NCBI GenBank assembly: GCA_023392395.1
Contig: JAEVZE010000364.1
Coordinates: 1 to 11,062, forward strand
Direction: 5' to 3'
From: Bacillota bacterium
GTDB lineage: Bacteria; Bacillota; Clostridia; Christensenellales; Aristaeellaceae
DNA: 11,062 bases
In this document: positions 5,378 through 11,062 of the stretch, piece by piece
How the letters are laid out: every line of letters begins with the position of its first letter
Numbering within the stretch: the stretch's first letter is position 1
The notes under the pieces: generated by a model
Seen by the model: only the letters and a program-made list of their open reading frames with translations
Told to the model about the DNA's origin: nothing
The model's database searches: none
Translations under genes and position numbers: made by a program

Positions 5378-6712
5378 ATGCTGCTGATCGGAAACGGAAC
5401 CGTGGTCACGCGGGACGCCTTAAGGCCGCTGATTGGTAACGGCGCGGTCGCCATCGAGGGCAACCGGATCATCAAGGTTGGCTCCTATGAAGCGCTCAAA
5501 GCGGAGTATCCGCACGCGGAAGTGCTCAACGCCCGCGGCGGCGTGATCATGCCGGGCATGATCAACGCCCACAACCACATCTATTCGGCCTTCGCCCGGG
5601 GCATGGCCATCAAGGGCTATAGCGCCAAGGGCTTTCTGGAAATTCTGGACGGCCTGTGGTGGACGCTGGACCGCAACCTCAAAAACCCGGACACCCGCCT
5701 TTCGGCCGATATGACGTTTGTGGACTGCATTGAAAACGGCGTCACCACCGTGATCGACCACCACGCAAGCTACGGCGAGATCGAGGGGAGCCTATTTCAG
5801 ATCGCGGACAGCGCGAGGGAACTCGGCGTTCGCGCCTGCCTGTGCTACGAGGTCTCCGACCGCGACGGGCAGGACAAGATGCTTCAGGGCGTCCGGGAAA
5901 ACGAAGCCTTCATCAAGCATGCCAAGAAGGACGAAAGCGGCAGGATCGCAGCTCTTTTCGGCCTGCACGCGCCGTTCACCCTGTCCAATCAAACCCTGGA
6001 TACCTGCATCGCCCACAATCCGGGCGCGGGCTACCACATCCACGTGGCCGAGGGCATCGACGACGTGTACATCAATCTGCGCCGACACGGCAAGCGCCCC
6101 GCATTCCGGCTGCACGATTTTGGCATCCTGAATGAAAAGACGCTGCTGGGCCACTGCACCCACGTGTCCGAGGCCGAGATCGACTTGATCCGCGAAACCG
6201 GCTCCATGGTCGGCCACAACCCGGAGAGCAACATGGGCAACGCCATCGGCTGCCCGCCGGTGATCAAGATGTTCCAAAAGGGCGTGCTGATTGGTCTTGG
6301 CACCGACGGCTACACCAATGACATGCTGGAGAGCTACAAGGTGGGCAACCTTCTGCACAAGCACAATCTGGCTGATCCGTCCGCCGCGTGGACGGAGATC
6401 CCCGCCATGCTGTTTGAAAACAACGCGAAGATGGCGACGAAGATGTTCGGCCGGGAGATTGGCGTCCTGAAGGAGGGCGCGATGGCCGACGTGATCGTGG
6501 TGGACTACGACGCGCCGACGCCTTTGAACGAGGACAACATCAACGGCCACGTGATGTTCGGCATGAATGGCCGGATGGTGTCCGCAACGGTCGCCGATGG
6601 CGTGGTGCTGATGAAGGACCGCCACCTGACAAACATAGACAAACCGGCTCTTATGGCCAAGTGCCGCGAGGCCGCGGGCGCTGTGTGGGCACGGATCAAC
6701 GAAAAGCGCTAA
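5378..6712 (+). CDS. ssnA: Putative aminohydrolase SsnA
   Basis: This 444-residue amidohydrolase-superfamily enzyme belongs to the SsnA group, related to cytosine/guanine deaminases and chlorohydrolases. Metal-binding residues are visible in order: H65 and H67 in AHNHIYS, H222 in HIHVAEG, H259 in LLGHCTH and D310 in LGTDG. The flanking phrases GMINAHNH, ETGSMVGHNPESNMGN and a C-terminal ADVIVVDYDAPTPLN segment are typical. In other bacteria ssnA sits with ygfK and molybdenum hydroxylase genes and is linked to anaerobic purine/urate breakdown, probably in hydrolysis of a purine-derived intermediate; the exact substrate cannot be read from sequence. I chose ATG 5378 because GAAGGAGGAG lies 7 bases upstream. 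An in-frame ATG 5303 has no ribosome site and adds no conserved residues. Expression is probably controlled by the leader terminator. Confidence 0.9.
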   Translation: MLLIGNGTVVTRDALRPLIGNGAVAIEGNRIIKVGSYEALKAEYPHAEVLNARGGVIMPGMINAHNHIYSAFARGMAIKGYSAKGFLEILDGLWWTLDRNLKNPDTRLSADMTFVDCIENGVTTVIDHHASYGEIEGSLFQIADSARELGVRACLCYEVSDRDGQDKMLQGVRENEAFIKHAKKDESGRIAALFGLHAPFTLSNQTLDTCIAHNPGAGYHIHVAEGIDDVYINLRRHGKRPAFRLHDFGILNEKTLLGHCTHVSEAEIDLIRETGSMVGHNPESNMGNAIGCPPVIKMFQKGVLIGLGTDGYTNDMLESYKVGNLLHKHNLADPSAAWTEIPAMLFENNAKMATKMFGREIGVLKEGAMADVIVVDYDAPTPLNEDNINGHVMFGMNGRMVSATVADGVVLMKDRHLTNIDKPALMAKCREAAGAVWARINEKR

Positions 6713-6731
6713 AAACCGCTGCGCGGCTTTT
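6702..6731 (+). terminator. Possible weak terminator after ssnA
   Basis: AAAAGC (6702-6707) can pair with GCTTTT (6726-6731); alternatively CCGC (6716-6719) pairs with GCGG (6723-6726) with A and T runs on each side. The ssnA stop lies inside the structure. The T run is only four bases, so termination may be partial and some transcripts could continue into ygfK. Confidence 0.4.
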
Positions 6732-6748
6732 GGGCGCGAAGGGAATGC

Positions 6749-6899
6749 CTGCGTGCACCTGAAATTCTGCGGAATTTCCGGGCGGCGCACTGACTTGAGG
6801 AAATGTTTCCTCCACCAGTGTGCGCACTGTTTACGGAGACTGCGTTCCCGGCGCTTTAGGTCGCCGGGAATGGTTGGAAGGTTGACGAGTTTTTCAGTA
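6749..6899 (+). repeat. Three-hairpin structured repeat, copy B (upstream of ygfK)
   Basis: This is the second copy of the element at 3471-3620. Hairpin 1 pairs GTGCACC 6753-6759 with GGCGCAC 6784-6790 (one mismatch) around GAAATTC/GAATTTC. Hairpin 2 pairs GTTTCC 6805-6810 with GGAGAC 6835-6840 and CAGTG 6816-6820 with CACTG 6825-6829. Hairpin 3 pairs CGTTCCCGGCG 6843-6853 with CGCCGGGAATG 6862-6872 (one G-T pair). Loops differ from copy A while most stems are kept. It ends 18 bases before the ygfK ATG, so in this copy it could form part of the ygfK 5' leader. It fills most of the 205-base gap between ssnA and ygfK. Confidence 0.8.
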
Positions 6900-6917
6900 C
6901 ATTGGGGAGGTAAGCGT

Positions 6918-9797
6918 ATGTCCGACCGGATGAATCCGATGCCCTTCGGGGCGCTGATGACCGAGCTTCTAAACGGCTATGCCCGCGAGGGCCGCGTGTT
7001 TGGCGTCTACGAACTGTACCGCCACCAGGGCGGCACGCTGCCGCTGTTTGGCGAAAAAATCGAAACCCCCTTCGGCCCGGCGGCGGGCCCCCACACCCAG
7101 CTGGCGCCCAACATCATTTCCGCCTACGCCGCGGGCGCGCGCTACTTTGAGCTGAAGACCGTGCAGACGCTGGATGGCGAGGACCTGCCGGTGGAAAAGC
7201 CCTGCATCCTGGCCGCCGACGAGGGCTACAACGTGGAGTGGTCGACCGAGCTCACCGTGCCCGGGGCGCTGGATGAGTACGTGAAGGCCTGGTACGCGCT
7301 GAAATTGATTTCCAAGGCATGGGGCCTGGGCGAGGCGGACGGCTTTGCGTTCAACATGAGCGTGGGCTACGACCTTCAGGGCATCCAGTCCGAGAAGATC
7401 GACCGCTTCATCGAGGGGCTGAAAAACGCCTCGAACCTCCCCGTGTTCAGCGAGTGCCGTGCCTGGGCGCTTGACAACCTGGACGTGCTGGGCCTTGACG
7501 CTTCCTATGTGGAGGGCATCAGCCCGGTGGTCTGCCGCTCCATCACGCTGTCCACGCTGCACGGCTGCCCGGCGGGCGAGATCGAGCGCATCGCCGCCTA
7601 CCTGATCTCCGGCAAGCGGCTGAACACGCTGGTCAAGATGAACCCGACCCTGCTGGGCTACGAGTTCGCGCGGAAGACTTTGGACGACCTGGGCTACGAG
7701 CTGTCCTTTGACGACCACCATTTCCGGGAGGATTTGCAGTTTGAGGACGCGGTGCCGATGGTGAAGCGGCTGCGTTCTCTCGCGGACGCCACGGGCGTGG
7801 AGTTCGGCGTGAAGCTGACCAACACCTTCCCGGTCAACATCGTTCATGACGAGCTGCCCGGCGGCGAAATGTACATGAGCGGCAAGGCGCTGTATCCCCT
7901 CACCATCTCGCTGGCTGAGAAGGTGGAGCGCGCGTTTGACGGAAGCCTTCGCGCGTCCTACTCCGGCGGCGCGGACGAGATGAACATCGAGCGCATCTTT
8001 ACCGCGGGCATCTGGCCGATCACGCTGGCTACGACGCTTCTGAAGCCCGGCGGATACAACCGGCTGAAGCCCATCGCGGAAGCGCTGGCGCAGCTCCCCT
8101 ACCAACCCTTCACCCGCGTGGACCTGACGGCGCTGTCCTCCCTGGCGCGGGACGCGCGGCGGGACCGGCGCATCCGCAGGAGCACCCAGACCCATCCCAA
8201 GATGCCCAAGAAGGTGCCCCTCCTCGACTGCTACCGGGCGCCCTGCTCCGACGCCTGCCCGATCCATCAGGACATCCCGGCCTACGTGGAGCTTGCCGGG
8301 CGCGGCCAGTACAAAGAGGCGCTTGAGGTCATCTGCGAGCAGAACCCGCTGCCCTTCATCACCGGCACCATCTGCGCGCACCGATGCACCAAGGGCTGCA
8401 CCCGCAACTTCTACGAGGAGAACATCCACATCCGCGAGGTCAAGCTCGTGTCAGCCGGGCGCGGATACGACGAGTTCCTGCCCACGCTTGCCCCCCGCGC
8501 GGCCCGCTCCGAGCGGGTGGCGGTGGTGGGCGGCGGCCCCGGCGGCATGGCGGCGGCGTTCCTCCTGGCCCGGGGCGGCGCGAAGGTGACGCTGTTTGAA
8601 AAGCGGCCCGCGCTGGGCGGCATCGTGCGGTTTGCGATCCCACGCTTCAGAATCTCCGAGGGATCCATTGAAAAGGACGCCGCGATGCTGCACAAGCTGG
8701 GCGTCGAAGTCAAGCTGAACAGCGAGGTGCTGTCCCCCGCGTCCCTGTTTAACGAAGGCTACACCCACGTGGTGCTGGCCGTGGGCGCGTGGGTCAGCGG
8801 CGAACTGAAACTGGAAAAGGGCTGCGCCGTCGACGCGCTCAACTTCCTGCAGGCCTACAACCGGGGCGAGGTACAGGTGGGCTCCACGGTGGCCATCGTG
8901 GGCGGCGGCAACACCGCCATCGACGCAGCCCGCGCGGCCATGCGCGTGCGCGGCGTGAACAAGGTCTCCATGATCTACCGTCGCACCAAGCGCGAAATGC
9001 CCTGCGACGAGCATGAACTGAAATTCGCCAGCGAAGAGGGCATCGAGCTGAAAGAACTGCTGGCCCCGGTATCCCACGAAAACGGCGTTTTGACCTGCCG
9101 GCGCATGAAGCTGGGCGAGCCGGATGCGAGCGGCCGCCGCGCGCCGGTGCCCACCGACGAGCTGGTGGAGATCGCAGCCGATACGGTCATCGCCGCCATC
9201 GGCGAAAAGCCGGACTGCCAGCTGCTCTCCGCCGCGGGCGCGTGCACGCCGGACCGCGGCGCGGCCCTGGTGAAGCAGAGCGAGAAGCTGTTCCTGGTGG
9301 GCGACGCCCGGCGCGGCCCGGCCACGGTGGTGGAGGCCATCGCGGACGCGGCGGAAGTGGCGAAGCTGATCCTCTCTACCGAGGAGGCGGAGCCGCTGCC
9401 GCTCAACAAAGAGATGCTGCGCGCTCGCCGTGCGCACCTGAAGTTCCCCACAGCGCCGGAGAAGGAGCGCGCAAGGTGCCTGGGCTGCGGCAGCGTGTGC
9501 GGCAACTGCGTGGACGTGTGCCCCAACCGCGCCAACCAGGTGGTGGTGGTGGACGGTCGCGAGCAGATCCTGCACATCGACAGCCAGTGCAACGAGTGCG
9601 GCAACTGCGAAACCTTCTGCCCCTACGACAGCGCGCCCTATAAGGAGAAGTTCACGCTGTTCGAGACGGAGAAGGACATGGATCTAAGTTCCAACCCCGG
9701 CTTCGTCATCCTGCCCGGCGGCGGCTTCCGCGTGCGGCCCGAGGAACTGGGCGAGACGCTTCGGCGCTTCATGGAGACTGTGAGGGATTTGCAATGA
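6918..9797 (+). CDS. ygfK: YgfK-type multidomain flavin/iron-sulfur oxidoreductase (annotated as putative selenate reductase subunit)
   Basis: This 959-residue protein starts at ATG 6918, 7 bases after GGGGAGG. An N-terminal domain (about 40-420) resembles the FMN-binding barrel of dihydroorotate dehydrogenases (TPFGPAAGP, ELKTVQTL, VKLTNTFP, SYSGGAD). Next comes a Cys-rich domain with C438, C443, C447, C486, C490 and C494, like the Fe-S region of dihydropyrimidine dehydrogenase and glutamate synthase small subunits. An FAD fold follows (VAVVGGGPGG, 534-543), then a nicotinamide-nucleotide fold (VAIVGGGNTA, 658-667). The C-terminus has two ferredoxin-type clusters (C854-C868 and C891-C901). 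It likely moves electrons from NAD(P)H through FAD and Fe-S centres to a flavin site acting on a ring substrate. Selenate reductase is a historical name; a role in anaerobic purine/urate breakdown fits the neighbours. The stop overlaps the hydA start. Confidence 0.9.
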   Translation: MSDRMNPMPFGALMTELLNGYAREGRVFGVYELYRHQGGTLPLFGEKIETPFGPAAGPHTQLAPNIISAYAAGARYFELKTVQTLDGEDLPVEKPCILAADEGYNVEWSTELTVPGALDEYVKAWYALKLISKAWGLGEADGFAFNMSVGYDLQGIQSEKIDRFIEGLKNASNLPVFSECRAWALDNLDVLGLDASYVEGISPVVCRSITLSTLHGCPAGEIERIAAYLISGKRLNTLVKMNPTLLGYEFARKTLDDLGYELSFDDHHFREDLQFEDAVPMVKRLRSLADATGVEFGVKLTNTFPVNIVHDELPGGEMYMSGKALYPLTISLAEKVERAFDGSLRASYSGGADEMNIERIFTAGIWPITLATTLLKPGGYNRLKPIAEALAQLPYQPFTRVDLTALSSLARDARRDRRIRRSTQTHPKMPKKVPLLDCYRAPCSDACPIHQDIPAYVELAGRGQYKEALEVICEQNPLPFITGTICAHRCTKGCTRNFYEENIHIREVKLVSAGRGYDEFLPTLAPRAARSERVAVVGGGPGGMAAAFLLARGGAKVTLFEKRPALGGIVRFAIPRFRISEGSIEKDAAMLHKLGVEVKLNSEVLSPASLFNEGYTHVVLAVGAWVSGELKLEKGCAVDALNFLQAYNRGEVQVGSTVAIVGGGNTAIDAARAAMRVRGVNKVSMIYRRTKREMPCDEHELKFASEEGIELKELLAPVSHENGVLTCRRMKLGEPDASGRRAPVPTDELVEIAADTVIAAIGEKPDCQLLSAAGACTPDRGAALVKQSEKLFLVGDARRGPATVVEAIADAAEVAKLILSTEEAEPLPLNKEMLRARRAHLKFPTAPEKERARCLGCGSVCGNCVDVCPNRANQVVVVDGREQILHIDSQCNECGNCETFCPYDSAPYKEKFTLFETEKDMDLSSNPGFVILPGGGFRVRPEELGETLRRFMETVRDLQ

Positions 9798-11062
9798 AGC
9801 TGATTCTGGGCGGCGTCGTGGTGAACTCAAAGGATGCCTGCCGCTTGGACATCGCCGTCGAAGGCGAAAAGATTGTCGCGCTTGCGCCCGAAATCGCGCC
9901 GGGTCCCGGTGACGAAGTGATCGACGCCTCCGGCTGCCTGGTCTTCCCCGGCTTCATCGACGCGCACACGCACTTTGACATGGACAACGGCGTGACCGTC
10001 ACCGCGGACGACTTTGAATCCGGCACGCGCGCGGCGGTTGCGGGCGGCACCACCGTGGTCATCGACTTTGCCACCCAGGACCGGGGCGGCACGCTTTCGG
10101 ACGCCCTCGCCGCCTGGCACAAAAAGGCCGACGGCAAGTGTTACTCGGATTACGGCTTCCACATGGCGGTCACCGACTGGAACGATTCCGTCCGGGCGGA
10201 GCTGCCGGAAATGTTTAAGTCGGGGGTCACCTCGTTTAAACTGTACATGGCCTACGATGCGCTAAGGCTTCTGGACGACCAGGTGCTGGGCGTGATGCGC
10301 GCGCTGAAGGATTTGGGCGGCGTCACCTGGTGCCACTGCGAGAACGGCCAGGTGATCAACCGCCTGGTTGCGGAAGCCCGCGCGGAAAAGCGCCTGGGCC
10401 CCTCGGAACATCCCCGCTGCCGTCCGGCGCTGATGGAGGCCGAGGCGATCTCAAGGCTTGCCTACCTTGCGGAGCTTGCGGGCGCGCCCGCGGGCGTGGT
10501 GCACCTAAGCAGCGAGGCGGGCCTCAAAGAGGCGCTCAAGGCACGCTTGCGCGGCGTGAAGCTGCTGCTCGAAACCTGCCCCCAGTACCTGGCGCTTGAC
10601 GACAGCCGGTACGAGGAACCGGGGTTTGACGGCTCGAAGTACGTGTGCTCGCCGCCGCTCCGGAAAAAATCCGATGTGCTGGCCCTGATCGACGCGGTGC
10701 AGGAAGGCGCGATTGACACCATCGCCACCGACCACTGCAGCTACACTTTGAAGCAGAAGGCGCTGGGCTTTGAGGACTTTTCGAAGATTCCCAATGGCCT
10801 TCCGGGCGTCGAGCACCGGCCCGCCATCATCCACTCGCTCCTGGTGGCGACCAAGAAGATTGAGCCCAGCGACATGTGCCGCATGCTGGCCGAAACCCCC
10901 GCCCGCCTCTACGGCCTGTACCCCCGGAAGGGCGTCATCCGGCCGGGCGCGGACGCCGACATTGTGGTGTGGGACCGGCATGAAACGTGGACGCTGCGCG
11001 CAAGCCAGCAGCACATGAAGGCGGACTACACCCCCTACGAGGGCATGACGATCACCGGGCGG
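9794..11062 (+). CDS. hydA: Dihydropyrimidinase/hydantoinase (3' end beyond window)
   Basis: This open frame of 423 codons runs off the window end; the family is usually about 460 residues, so some 40 are missing. It is a binuclear metal cyclic amidohydrolase that opens dihydropyrimidine or hydantoin-like rings. All metal ligands are seen at the expected spacing: H58 and H60 (DAHTHFD), carboxylated lysine K149 (SFKLYMAY), H181 (CHCENG), H237 (VHLSS) and D313 (ATDHCSY). Tyr154 in MAY, and the CSPPLR and IPNGLPGVEHR segments that shape the substrate pocket, are also present. Its ATG overlaps the ygfK stop as ATGA, so the two are translationally coupled. HydA/HyuA genes accompany ygfK and ssnA in purine-degrading bacteria, which suggests a purine-derived ring as substrate, though uracil or hydantoin use cannot be excluded. 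Confidence 0.92.
   Translation, partial: MKLILGGVVVNSKDACRLDIAVEGEKIVALAPEIAPGPGDEVIDASGCLVFPGFIDAHTHFDMDNGVTVTADDFESGTRAAVAGGTTVVIDFATQDRGGTLSDALAAWHKKADGKCYSDYGFHMAVTDWNDSVRAELPEMFKSGVTSFKLYMAYDALRLLDDQVLGVMRALKDLGGVTWCHCENGQVINRLVAEARAEKRLGPSEHPRCRPALMEAEAISRLAYLAELAGAPAGVVHLSSEAGLKEALKARLRGVKLLLETCPQYLALDDSRYEEPGFDGSKYVCSPPLRKKSDVLALIDAVQEGAIDTIATDHCSYTLKQKALGFEDFSKIPNGLPGVEHRPAIIHSLLVATKKIEPSDMCRMLAETPARLYGLYPRKGVIRPGADADIVVWDRHETWTLRASQQHMKADYTPYEGMTITGR

Noticed and set aside
5792..6790. Minus-strand frame of 332 codons opposite ssnA
   Set aside because: His/Val/Ala-rich reverse reading of ssnA codons, with no motif.
6874..6903. Possible promoter for ygfK: TTGGAA, 18 bases, TACATT
   Set aside because: Both boxes are poor and overlap the conserved end of the repeat; the matching place in copy A (TTGAAG, TAGGAA) is no better. 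Not enough to call.
6753..6917. 55-residue N-terminal extension of ygfK from GTG 6753
   Set aside because: It would translate the three-hairpin repeat, has no ribosome site and no family-like residues; ATG 6918 follows GGGGAGG at good spacing.
6969..8429. Long minus-strand frame of 486 codons opposite ygfK
   Set aside because: The composition is rich in Ala, His and Val with no domain. It mirrors GC-rich codons of ygfK.
8451..9575. Minus-strand frame of 374 codons opposite the C-terminal half of ygfK
   Set aside because: Same shadow effect; no start signal or recognisable domain.
1..11062. CRISPR array, tRNA, rRNA, transposase or selenocysteine (in-frame TGA) gene
   Set aside because: No regularly spaced direct repeats, cloverleaf, rRNA-like stretch or transposase motif was seen, and none of the called genes needs an internal TGA.

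Overview
The window looks like a chromosomal segment of a high-GC, Gram-positive-type anaerobe, most likely a Clostridia-like Bacillota member of a gut community. This is inferred from strong AGGAGG-type ribosome binding sites, a TTG start, a sigma-A-like promoter, a leader with an intrinsic terminator, and the gene content. No rRNA or tRNA is present to fix the taxonomy. All genes are on the + strand; the long minus-strand frames are shadows of GC-rich coding sequence.

Positions 1-3306 are the end of a dipeptide/oligopeptide (Dpp/Opp) ABC transporter operon: the C-terminal half of the DppC permease, the DppD and DppF ATPases with overlapping or closely spaced junctions, and a secreted acidic protein with a chagasin-like (I42 protease inhibitor) domain. 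A 14-bp perfect hairpin terminator closes the operon.

Positions 3307-3719 are non-coding and packed with hairpins. They include one copy (3471-3620) of a three-hairpin element that recurs at 6749-6899. The two copies keep their stems through compensatory base changes.

Positions 3720-11062 are a catabolic cluster of the E. coli ygfJ(mocA)-ygfK-ssnA type: a MocA-like molybdopterin cytidylyltransferase, two small membrane proteins of unknown role, a frameshifted remnant of a second mocA, the amidohydrolase SsnA, the large flavin/Fe-S protein YgfK, and a dihydropyrimidinase (HydA) cut by the window end. In other bacteria this set is linked to selenium-dependent molybdenum hydroxylases and anaerobic purine/urate breakdown. 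Here the likely division of labour is cofactor maturation (MocA), ring reduction or electron transfer (YgfK) and hydrolytic ring opening or deamination (SsnA, HydA). The hydroxylase itself is not in the window.

The most distinctive regulatory feature is the ssnA leader. It has an extended -10 promoter with an inverted repeat in its spacer, about 80 nt of foldable RNA, a textbook intrinsic terminator at 5260-5286, and then about 90 nt to the ssnA start. This is the layout of a riboswitch or attenuator. I do not recognise the RNA family, so it is the best candidate for something undescribed.
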